Shown one piece after another: positions 43,078 to 50,006 of a stretch of 64,000 bases of DNA. Location: NCBI GenBank assembly GCA_022841825.1, contig JALHQT010000002.1, forward strand, positions 186,001 through 250,000, given 5' to 3'. The notes beneath the pieces are model-generated. The model was not told the origin of the DNA. It saw only the letters and a program-made list of their open reading frames with translations, and ran no database searches. The position numbers and the translations under genes are program-made. Source of the stretch: Anaerolineae bacterium (GTDB lineage Bacteria; Chloroflexota; Anaerolineae; Aggregatilineales; Phototrophicaceae). Position 1 is the first letter of the stretch. The number at the start of each line of letters is the position of its first letter.

Positions 43078-44061
43078 ATGCACAAACGCCATCTCACATT
43101 GCTCATCATCCTCGCCCTGTGCGTCTTCGGCTTTTCGCTGGCACACGGGCAGGACACGCCGCCCCCTGAAGACCCGATCGGTCTGGATGCCGTCGTCGGC
43201 ACGCCGCAGCCGCTGCCGACCATGGGCGAACGTCCTGCGCCCTCGCTGGTCGTGCCCGGCGCGCGTTCGACCCTCACACTCTACTTCTCCACTCTGGCGC
43301 AGGGAACAGTCGGCTTAATCGAGGTCTCCGGCGCTGCTGTGACGACGGCATCGGCAACCTGGCTGGACCGCTTCATCGATTTCTTTCCGGTCGAGGAGAT
43401 GGGCTGGTACGGGCTGCTGTCCGTGGGGATGGAGCAGAACCCCCGCCGCGACTATCCGCTGTCGGTATCCGTCGCGTACAGCGATGGCACGCGCGAAACG
43501 CTGACTGCCGCCATCGAGATTGTGCTGGGAGGCTTCATCCGCCAGGAGGTGACGCTGGCACCCGATAAGGGCTTCCTGCTCGACAGCGAAACCGAGCGCG
43601 CAGAGCTGGCGCGCATGGAGAGCATCTTCACTGCATCGACGCCCGAACGCGCCTGGGATGAAGCCGGTTTCACGCTGCCCATCCCGGCAGCGCTGACCTC
43701 GCCCTTTGGCGCGTTCCGCGTCTTCAACGCGACGCTGTCCACGCGCCACACCGGGTGGGACATCCGCTGTACGACCGGGACGCCGGTCTTTGCCTCGGCG
43801 GCGGGACGTGTCATCTACGCAGGCGAGATGCCCATCCGGGGCAACCATGTCATCATCGATCACGGCTACGGCGTCTACTCCGGTTATTCGCATCTGTCGA
43901 TCACCTATGTCACGCGGGGGCAGGAAGTCACGCGCGAACAGGTCGTCGGCATGACGGGCAGCACGGGGCGCACGAGTGGTCCCCATTTTCACTGGGAGAT
44001 GGCGGTCAATGGCGAGTGGATCGACAGCGTACAGTTTTTGCGGATGTGGCTGCCGGGGTGA
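43078..44061 (+). CDS. M23 family metallopeptidase (LytM-like)
   Basis: 327 residues from ATG 43078. Signal peptide LTLLIILALCVFGFSLAHGQ, then a 180-residue beta-rich lead domain, then the M23 domain from about 205. Zinc ligands are His and Asp in RHTGWDIR (H-x-G-x-D) and the HFHW box (H-x-H), with SHLS in between. M23 enzymes cut peptidoglycan cross-links or bind it. All ligands are present, so it may be active. No clear Shine-Dalgarno; a family C repeat lies immediately upstream. Confidence 0.9.
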   Translation: MHKRHLTLLIILALCVFGFSLAHGQDTPPPEDPIGLDAVVGTPQPLPTMGERPAPSLVVPGARSTLTLYFSTLAQGTVGLIEVSGAAVTTASATWLDRFIDFFPVEEMGWYGLLSVGMEQNPRRDYPLSVSVAYSDGTRETLTAAIEIVLGGFIRQEVTLAPDKGFLLDSETERAELARMESIFTASTPERAWDEAGFTLPIPAALTSPFGAFRVFNATLSTRHTGWDIRCTTGTPVFASAAGRVIYAGEMPIRGNHVIIDHGYGVYSGYSHLSITYVTRGQEVTREQVVGMTGSTGRTSGPHFHWEMAVNGEWIDSVQFLRMWLPG

Positions 44062-44985
44062 TCAGGCGGTCGGTAACCAGACGCGGAATGTGCTGCCCTG
44101 TCCCGGCGTGCTTTCAACTTCGATATGTCCGCCATGCACATCCAGGATGTCCTTGACGATGGCGAGACCCAACCCGCTGCCGTCGATACCCGCTTCCGAC
44201 GCCAGCTTACCCCGGTGGAAACGGTTGAAGAGCTGCGGGAGGTCTTCGGGAGCGATGCCAATCCCGGTATCGCGCACCGCGACGCAGACCTGGCTGCGCA
44301 GCGCGTCATGCTGGAGGACGATGTCGATGGTGCCCCGCAGCGTGTACTTGATGGCGTTGCCCAGCACATTCTCCAGAACCCGCTCGAGCTGATCTCTTTC
44401 GCCGCGAACCTTTGGCACGTAGGGCAAAGGCAGATAGTTGACGGTCAGGTCTTTCTGGCGGGCGAGGATGCCCTTGCGCTCGACGGTTTCGCCGATCAGC
44501 GCGTGCAGATCCACCTCGACGAAACGTTCGGCGGGGTTGGTCATGTAGATGCGCGTCATGTCGAGGATGTTCTCGATCATCTGCCCCAGGCGGCGCACCT
44601 GCACACGCACATCTTCGACGTAGCGCGCCTGGTTTTCCGGCTTGCCCCGTTCGATCAGGTCGAGTTTGAGCATCATCCCGGTCAGCGGGGTGCGCAGTTC
44701 GTGAGCCACGTCGCCCAGCAGCCGTGTCTTCAGCTCGCCGATCTCTTCCAGGCGATGATTCGCTTCTTCCAGCGCACGGGCGCGCTTCAGGAGTTCCTCG
44801 TGAGCAGACATCATCTCTGTCGTGAAGAATGTCAGCACCTGCTGCATTTCTTCCGTCTGCGTCACGTCGATCCTGGCTGGCTTTGCCGCTGTCGCTCTTG
44901 ACTGACGCTGAATCTTGACAGTCGTCATCCGCTTCAAGTCCTGCGTGGTGAGTCCGATTGACGATGTCCGGGTTCCGTCTGCCAT
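44062..44985 (-). CDS. Histidine kinase lacking a sensor domain
   Basis: 307 residues. The first 90 residues are a helical lead with a coiled-coil-like region (MMSAHEELLKRARALEEANHRLEEIGELK), and the rest is a full kinase core: H-box DVAHELRTPLTG, N-box NVLGNAIKYT, G1 DTGIGIAPEDL, F-box LFNRFHRGK and G2 GSGLGLAIVKDI. No membrane helix, PAS or HAMP is seen, so it must be stimulated by a partner. It converges with the M23 gene (adjacent stops). The response regulator 7 kb away is not obviously linked. Confidence 0.87.
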   Translation of the reverse strand: MADGTRTSSIGLTTQDLKRMTTVKIQRQSRATAAKPARIDVTQTEEMQQVLTFFTTEMMSAHEELLKRARALEEANHRLEEIGELKTRLLGDVAHELRTPLTGMMLKLDLIERGKPENQARYVEDVRVQVRRLGQMIENILDMTRIYMTNPAERFVEVDLHALIGETVERKGILARQKDLTVNYLPLPYVPKVRGERDQLERVLENVLGNAIKYTLRGTIDIVLQHDALRSQVCVAVRDTGIGIAPEDLPQLFNRFHRGKLASEAGIDGSGLGLAIVKDILDVHGGHIEVESTPGQGSTFRVWLPTA

Positions 44986-45143
44986 TCTGAAAGCAACCTT
45001 GTAAGCTCAGGGCGACCGCATGTTACAAATCTGTACACGATGCACTCATCCTAAAGGGACTTTTGTCCTACGCGCAAAAAGATCCTCAGATCTTGCAGAA
45101 CCCTAACCTAACGTACGCACAATTAACGATGTAACGAAAGAGA

Positions 45144-45170
45144 GGGGCGGACACAGGGGTCCGCCCCTAC
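45144..45170. repeat. Family A palindrome downstream of the EF-G-like gene
   Basis: Arms GGGGCGGAC / GTCCGCCCC (45144-45152 with 45159-45167) around ACAGGG, then TAC. It ends 8 bases from the stop codon of the EF-G-like gene and could be its 3' hairpin. Confidence 0.85.
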
Positions 45171-45177
45171 GACGACT

Positions 45178-47256
45178 CTACCCCGAATGTTGATGCGCTG
45201 CTTTGTGCGCGGCGATGATCGGCTGCGCGACATGCGTCGGCACCACATCGTAATGGCTGAACGACATCGTATAGATGCCGCGCCCGCCGCTCAGAGAGCG
45301 CAGTTCATTGCCGTAGCGCATCATCTCCGCCAGCGGTGCCTGTGCCGTGATGACGCTGCGCGGACCTTCGGTCTCCATCCCCTGGACGCGCGCGCGGCGC
45401 GTGTTGAGATCGCCAAGGACATCGCCCATCATCGCTTCCGGCACCGTGATCTGCACATTCATGATCGGTTCCATCAAGACCGGGCTGGCGGCTTCAAACG
45501 CCTCTTTGAACGCCTCGCGCCCCGCGATCTGGAAGGCGATGTCCTTCGAGTCGACCGGGTGCATCTTGCCGTCGAAGACAACCGCCTTGACATCCGAGAC
45601 CGGGAAGCCTGCGATCACGCCTTCGTCCAGCACGGAATGGATGCCCTTTTCAATCGAAGGGAAGAACGAGCCTGCGATGGCACCGCCGACCACTTCGCTC
45701 TTGAATTCGTAGCCGTTGCCCGCGTTGGGGTCGAGGCGCATCGCCACTTCGCCGAACTGCCCCGCGCCGCCCGTCTGCTTTTTGTGGCGGTAGGTGGCAC
45801 TGCCGCTCTTAGTGATCGTCTCCTTGTAAGGCACACGCGGCACCTCGACATCCATCGCCGCGCCCAGCTTTGCCGCGCGGCTGATGGCGACCATGACATG
45901 CGTCTCGCCCATCCCTTCCAGGACGGTCTGCTTGATCGCCGGGTCCTGTCGCCAGCGCAGGGTCGGGTCGGCTTCGGACAGGCTGGTCAGGATGGGACCC
46001 ATCTTGGCGCTGTCGGTTTGTGTCTTGGGATTGAGCGCGACGGTGAAGAGCGGGTCGGGGAAGTCTGGCTTGACGATGGTGAAGGAGTTGTCCTTCGGGC
46101 TGAAGGTGTCGCCCGTGCGGGTATGCGTGAGCTTGGCGGCGACGCCGATGTCGCCGCAGTGCAGCGCCTGGGCGGCAATCTGCTCTTTGCCACGCAGGAT
46201 GAGCAGAGAGTTGAGTTTTTCTTCGCTCCCGCGTGAGGCATTCCAGAGCTGCTGACCGGCGCTGACTTTGCCAGAGAAGATGCGGAAGTAATTGAGTGTG
46301 CCGACAAAGCGGTCGGTGCTGGTCTTGAAGACATACGCGCCCAACACGCCGTCATCGCTTTGTGGGGCGTACATGAAGTCCTGCTCGCCATCCGGCTTGT
46401 TGACGCGGAAACGGCGCTCGCTGGGCGGCGCGACATAGACCGCCATCGCTTCCAGCACGGGATAGGTACCGACGTTCTTGGCGCCAGACGTGACGAAGAC
46501 CGGCACCGTCTTGAGGTAGGCGTCTTTGGCGGCTTTGCGCATCCCGTCGCGGATTTCTTCGGCGGTCAGGTCGTTGGTCTCAAAGTATTTCTCGATCAGC
46601 GCGGTATCGGCTTCGGCGGCGGCTTCGACCAGCACCGTGTGTGCCGCCTTCGCCTCGTCCACGATGTCGGCGGGCAGGTCGCTGCGTTCCTTGCCTTCGT
46701 TATAGTACGCCTTCATCGTCAGCAGGTTGACGACGCCCTTAAAGTGGGCTTCTGCACCAATCGGGATCATGACAGGAATGAACTTGTATTCGGGGAAGCT
46801 CGCCCTCAGGCTTTCGAGCGTGCGCTCAAAGTTGGCATTTTCGCGATCCATCTTGCTGACGGTGACGATGATCGGCTGTTGGTAAACCTCGGCGTACTGC
46901 CACGCCAGTTCAGTCCCCACCTCGACACCGGAGACCGCATCGACGACCACGACGACCGAGTCGGCGACGCGGATGGCATTTTTCATCTCGCCCTGGAAGT
47001 CGGTATACCCCGGCGCGTCCAGCACATTGATCTTCACATCGTTGAATTCAATCGGAACAAGCGAGGTCGAAAGCGACAGTCCGCGTTCTTTTTCCTCGTC
47101 ATCCCAGTCGGAGACCGTATTCTTGTCCTCGACTCTGCCCATGCGCGTCACGCCGCCGGTATTGAAGAGCAGCGCTTCGACAAGGGTGGTCTTGCCGCTG
47201 CCCTGATGCCCGACGAAAGCGACGTTACGTAGCTTATCGGTGGTGTATTCCTTCAT
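45178..47256 (-). CDS. Elongation factor G-like GTPase (EF-G2 type)
   Basis: 692 residues from ATG 47256. The fold matches EF-G: G1 GHQGSGKTTLVE, G3 DAPGYTDF, G4 VSKMD (with Ser where the canonical NKxD has Asn), then domains II to V (VPYKETITKSGSATY; IEKGIHSVLDEGVIAGFPVSDVKA; MSFSHYDVVP). The altered G4 and KEYTTDKLRNVAFVG N-terminus are typical of the non-canonical EF-G2 paralogues, which translocate poorly or have roles in ribosome recycling. It is not next to the rpsL-rpsG-fusA-tuf cluster, which supports a paralogue. Confidence 0.85.
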   Translation of the reverse strand: MKEYTTDKLRNVAFVGHQGSGKTTLVEALLFNTGGVTRMGRVEDKNTVSDWDDEEKERGLSLSTSLVPIEFNDVKINVLDAPGYTDFQGEMKNAIRVADSVVVVVDAVSGVEVGTELAWQYAEVYQQPIIVTVSKMDRENANFERTLESLRASFPEYKFIPVMIPIGAEAHFKGVVNLLTMKAYYNEGKERSDLPADIVDEAKAAHTVLVEAAAEADTALIEKYFETNDLTAEEIRDGMRKAAKDAYLKTVPVFVTSGAKNVGTYPVLEAMAVYVAPPSERRFRVNKPDGEQDFMYAPQSDDGVLGAYVFKTSTDRFVGTLNYFRIFSGKVSAGQQLWNASRGSEEKLNSLLILRGKEQIAAQALHCGDIGVAAKLTHTRTGDTFSPKDNSFTIVKPDFPDPLFTVALNPKTQTDSAKMGPILTSLSEADPTLRWRQDPAIKQTVLEGMGETHVMVAISRAAKLGAAMDVEVPRVPYKETITKSGSATYRHKKQTGGAGQFGEVAMRLDPNAGNGYEFKSEVVGGAIAGSFFPSIEKGIHSVLDEGVIAGFPVSDVKAVVFDGKMHPVDSKDIAFQIAGREAFKEAFEAASPVLMEPIMNVQITVPEAMMGDVLGDLNTRRARVQGMETEGPRSVITAQAPLAEMMRYGNELRSLSGGRGIYTMSFSHYDVVPTHVAQPIIAAHKAAHQHSG

Positions 47257-47438
47257 GGTGATGGCTCCAACATTAAACAAAGCTTATTTCTGATCACATG
47301 GATTTTAAGGTTGTGCTCATCAGAAGTCAAAAATGCATGACATAGATCCTGATTTGCAGAAGGCTTGCTTAAGAAACGAAATTTTGTGAATTTTCCATGA
47401 AAAATAGTGAATTTCTTAATTCATCAACAATTCGTAAT

Positions 47439-47467
47439 TGACACCGACGACAAGACTGTGCTATCTT
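47439..47467 (+). promoter_or_regulatory. Strong sigma70-type promoter for the Flp pilin gene
   Basis: TTGACA (47439-47444), 17-base spacer, TATCTT (47462-47467). The 50 bases upstream are unusually AT-rich for this genome (an UP-element-like tract). Transcription should start near 47474, giving a leader of about 28 bases. Confidence 0.8.
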
Positions 47468-47501
47468 AAATGTGTTGGCAGTTGAATGAAGGAGCATTAC
47501 A

Positions 47502-47648
47502 ATGATTTACCAGCCTCGTGAAGAAGGTCAGGGTCTCGTCGAGTACGCCCTCATCCTCGTGTTGGTCGCAGTCGTCGTCATCGTCATCCTGGCGCTGATC
47601 GGTCCGGCAGTCGGCAACATCTTCTCGAACATCGTAGTGAACATCTAG
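47502..47648 (+). CDS. Flp/Fap family type IVb pilin
   Basis: A 48-residue protein with AAGGAG seven bases before the ATG. It begins MIYQPREEGQGLVEYALILV: a short charged leader, the prepilin-type Gly-Q-G-L-V-E-Y motif (Glu5 and Tyr6 of mature Flp), then a hydrophobic helix (VLVAVVVIVILALIGPAVG) and a short polar tail. Flp pilins are cut by a TadV-type peptidase after the Gly and assembled by the Tad machine. No tad gene is nearby. It has its own strong promoter and hairpin terminator, so it can be expressed highly and separately. Confidence 0.9.
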   Translation: MIYQPREEGQGLVEYALILVLVAVVVIVILALIGPAVGNIFSNIVVNI

Positions 47649-47678
47649 TCATCGTTCATCAGTCTGCAGGTCATTTTT

Positions 47679-47708
47679 GAAAGCCCCCGCCATTGCGCGG
47701 GGGCTTTC
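47679..47708. terminator. Terminator-like hairpin after the Flp pilin gene
   Basis: A perfect 12-bp stem GAAAGCCCCCGC / GCGGGGGCTTTC with a 6-base loop, 30 bases after the stop. The downstream side continues AATTT; the upstream side carries TTTTTGA, so on either strand there is only a moderate U-tract. Confidence 0.75.
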
Positions 47709-47729
47709 AATTTCCCCCACGAATGACCG

Positions 47730-47758
47730 TTGACACCCTTCTTAACAATTCTTATAAT
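47730..47758 (+). promoter_or_regulatory. Consensus sigma70-type promoter for rpsA
   Basis: A perfect TTGACA at 47730-47735, 17-base spacer, perfect TATAAT at 47753-47758. Predicted start about 47765, giving a leader of nearly 195 bases before rpsA. Confidence 0.88.
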
Positions 47759-47764
47759 CCTCCC

Positions 47765-47958
47765 ATCTTACGAAAGGGGCTGCCTCGACAGCCGCGTGCT
47801 GTTGACGCCAACCAAAAACACTGTGACGCTGCCACAAACAGCGACATAACGAAAGCTCGCACTCTACGCGAATTCAGGGACGCGCAGGAGACGGGCTTTT
47901 TTATTTGCCCCAATCGCATCGGCATTAGGAACACCCGTTTCAGGGGGAAGCAAGGACA
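47765..47958 (+). promoter_or_regulatory. Long 5' leader of rpsA
   Basis: About 194 bases without a gene. It has a T-rich patch (GGGCTTTTTTATTTGCCC near 47893-47912) and several short inverted segments. AGGGGGAAGCAAGGACA just before the ATG is the ribosome site. A leader this long on a ribosomal-protein gene suggests feedback control by S1 binding or an attenuator. I do not recognise a known leader motif. Confidence 0.5.
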
Positions 47959-49200
47959 ATGGAACTTACACCTATCTCCACCATAGGGGCTGGCGATTTT
48001 GATTTCGCTGCCCTCCTCGAAGAGTCGTTCGCTCAGGAGCAGCCTGAGCGTGGCGATATCGTCACTGGCATCGTCCTGGCGGTCGATGGTCAGGGTTTGA
48101 TCGTCGGCATCGACGGGCTGAAGCGTGATGGAGTCGTGCAGCGCCGCGACCTCGAACGCATGGGAGTCGAAAAAGAGCACTTCCATATCGGCGACGAAAT
48201 CGACGTGATGATCGTCCGCATGGAAGACGAAGACGGCAACCTCGTCCTCTCGGTTTCGCAGGCACAGCAGACCGAAGACTGGAAGAAGGCAGAAGAACTG
48301 CTGGAGAACGAAGGCGTCTGGGAAGGTGTCGTCACCGATGCCAACAAGGGCGGCTTGATCGTGCCATTCGGCAATCTGCGCGGCTTCGTCCCCGCCTCCC
48401 ACGTCCTGGACCTGCCGCGTGGGCTGAACGAAGATGACCGCAAGCTGCGCATGGTGCGTCTGGTCGGTCAGAAGATCAATCTGAAGGTGATCGAGGTCAA
48501 CCGCAAGCGCCGCCGCCTGGTCTTTAGCCAGCGCGATGCCCAGCGCGGCAACCGCGAGGCACGCAAGGAAGTCCTGCTCGACCAGCTCCACGAAGGCGAA
48601 ATCCGCAAGGGCGTCGTCAGTGGGCTGCGTGACTTCGGCGCGTTCGTCGATCTCGGCGGTGCTGATGGTCTGATCCACATTTCGGAACTGGCATGGCATC
48701 GCGTCAACCACCCGCGCGAAGTGCTCAAGGTGGGCGACGAGGTCGAAGTGTACATCCTGCGCCTGGATGCGGAAGGCAAGCGCATCGGCTTGAGCCTGAA
48801 GCGTCTGCAAGAGAACCCCTGGTCGCAGGTGGAGAATCTCTATCATGTCGGGCAGTTGGTCGAAGGCACCGTGTCGCGCGTGGCACAGTTCGGCGCATTC
48901 GTCTCGCTCGATCCGGGCATTGAAGCGCTGCTGCACACCAGCCAGATGGCGGAACCGCCGCCTGCCGACCCGTCGTTGGTCGTCCACGAAGGACAGCGCC
49001 TGCTCATGCGCTGCATCAGCATCGAGGCGGATAAGCAGCGCCTCGGCTTGAGCCTGAAGGATGTGACCGAAGACGAAAAGGCACGCTGGCGTGAGGAGCA
49101 CCCGGTGGCAGTGCCCGCAGCGGCTCCTGACGAAGAAACCGAAGCAGTAGCCGAAGCGGTAACCGACCATAGCGTCGAAGCCGTCGATCCTGTACAATAA
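47959..49200 (+). CDS. rpsA: Ribosomal protein S1-like protein, four S1 domains
   Basis: 413 residues. Four OB-fold S1 motifs follow one another: about 30-100 ([20 protein letters not shown]), 117-187 ([19 protein letters not shown]), 207-280 ([20 protein letters not shown] with [10 protein letters not shown]) and 297-368 ([20 protein letters not shown] with ALLHTSQMA). The acidic N- and C-terminal tails match bacterial S1. Four domains rather than the six of E. coli is common outside Proteobacteria. S1 helps mRNA bind the 30S subunit. Followed by rpsU and infA on the same strand. Confidence 0.9.
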   Translation: MELTPISTIGAGDFDFAALLEESFAQEQPERGDIVTGIVLAVDGQGLIVGIDGLKRDGVVQRRDLERMGVEKEHFHIGDEIDVMIVRMEDEDGNLVLSVSQAQQTEDWKKAEELLENEGVWEGVVTDANKGGLIVPFGNLRGFVPASHVLDLPRGLNEDDRKLRMVRLVGQKINLKVIEVNRKRRRLVFSQRDAQRGNREARKEVLLDQLHEGEIRKGVVSGLRDFGAFVDLGGADGLIHISELAWHRVNHPREVLKVGDEVEVYILRLDAEGKRIGLSLKRLQENPWSQVENLYHVGQLVEGTVSRVAQFGAFVSLDPGIEALLHTSQMAEPPPADPSLVVHEGQRLLMRCISIEADKQRLGLSLKDVTEDEKARWREEHPVAVPAAAPDEETEAVAEAVTDHSVEAVDPVQ

Positions 49201-49282
49201 TTCGGCTCAATAGGCAGCGGTGCCCACTGGCAGAGTGGGCACCGTGAAAAATCTCTGCGGAAGAGGAGGTGAAGGCGGACGA

Positions 49283-49483
49283 ATGGCGCATGTGACGTTG
49301 AAACCGAATGAAACCCAAGAATCATTGCTGAGGCGTTTTCGTAAGAAGGTGACCAACAGCGGTGTTTTGAGCACTGTGCGACGCAAGCGGTGGCACATTT
49401 CGAAAAGCGAACTGCGACGTATTGAAAAGAAAAAGGCAATCCGTCGTTCGCGTCGCCGCCAGCGCAAGACAATGCTTCGCTAA
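49283..49483 (+). CDS. rpsU: 30S ribosomal protein S21
   Basis: 66 residues from ATG 49283, with a perfect AGGAGGTGA 10 bases upstream; the longer frame from 49220 is untranslated leader. S21-type sequence: LKPNETQESLLRRFRKKVTNSG, then KRWHISKSELRRIEKKKAIRR and a basic C-terminal RRRQRKTMLR. S21 sits near the anti-Shine-Dalgarno end of 16S rRNA and supports initiation. It is 82 bases after rpsA, on the same strand. Confidence 0.93.
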   Translation: MAHVTLKPNETQESLLRRFRKKVTNSGVLSTVRRKRWHISKSELRRIEKKKAIRRSRRRQRKTMLR

Positions 49484-49522
49484 GGCGAACGCACGCGCTG
49501 AGTGGATTTGCATAGTCAAACC

Positions 49523-49560
49523 CAAACCGCTGTCAGCAAAGGCAGCGGGTTTTGTGTTTT
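49523..49560 (+). terminator. Intrinsic terminator after rpsU
   Basis: Stem AAACCGCTG / CAGCGGGTTT (with one G-U pair) around TCAGCAAAGG, then TTGTGTTTT. It ends the rpsA-rpsU transcript. Confidence 0.75.
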
Positions 49561-49580
49561 AGGATGAATATCGATCCGGA

Positions 49581-49614
49581 AACCTCGCCCCTCAGTTCCC
49601 CTCTCCGTAGACGG
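49581..49614. repeat. Family C half-element before infA
   Basis: AACCTCGCCCCTCAGTTCCC followed by CTCTCCGTAGACGG, the left half of the family C hairpin seen complete at 61677-61754 (AACCTCACCCC then CCCCTCTCCGT). No right half is visible. It lies in the infA leader region. Confidence 0.6.
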
Positions 49615-49715
49615 CGACACGGAAGCAAGCGCCCCACAGAAACTTCCGATGGTCGCAGCGAGCACGGGATGAGGTCGGGTTTTCGGAGAGATCCAAAGCA
49701 AAAGGACAGAAACCT

Positions 49716-49973
49716 GTGGCAAAGAGTGAAGACAAACTGGAAGTCGATGGCATCGTCATTGAGGCGCTGCCGAATACTCAGTTCCTGGTGGAGCTGGAAA
49801 ACAAGCATCGCATCCTCGCCTATCTCTCCGGCAAGATGCGCAAGTTCTATATCCGAATCCTCCTGGGCGATAAAGTCCGCGTGGAGATGAGCATGTATGA
49901 CCCCTCGCGCGGGCGCATTGTCTATCGCTACCGCGATGGCAAGTCCGGCAGCGACGAACAGCCTCCCGAATAG
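49716..49973 (+). CDS. infA: Translation initiation factor IF-1
   Basis: 85 residues from a GTG start with AAAGGACAG upstream. Typical IF-1 OB-fold: [44 protein letters not shown] and [13 protein letters not shown]. The C-terminal tail ([12 protein letters not shown]) is a few residues longer than usual. IF-1 binds the A site of the 30S subunit during initiation. Its place after rpsA-rpsU (and not in the usual secY-map-infA-rpmJ string) is uncommon. Confidence 0.95.
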   Translation: MAKSEDKLEVDGIVIEALPNTQFLVELENKHRILAYLSGKMRKFYIRILLGDKVRVEMSMYDPSRGRIVYRYRDGKSGSDEQPPE

Positions 49974-50006
49974 CGCGCTTTCCTTCGCACATTAAGGATC
50001 ATGCCC

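Noticed and set aside
47257-47438. A small RNA gene or riboswitch in the AT-rich gap before the Flp promoter
   Set aside because: No stable fold or known motif could be recognised by eye; the AT-rich tract is better explained as promoter upstream sequence.
47693-47986. A 97-residue frame across the rpsA leader
   Set aside because: It starts inside the Flp terminator, runs past the rpsA start in another frame and has no ribosome site.
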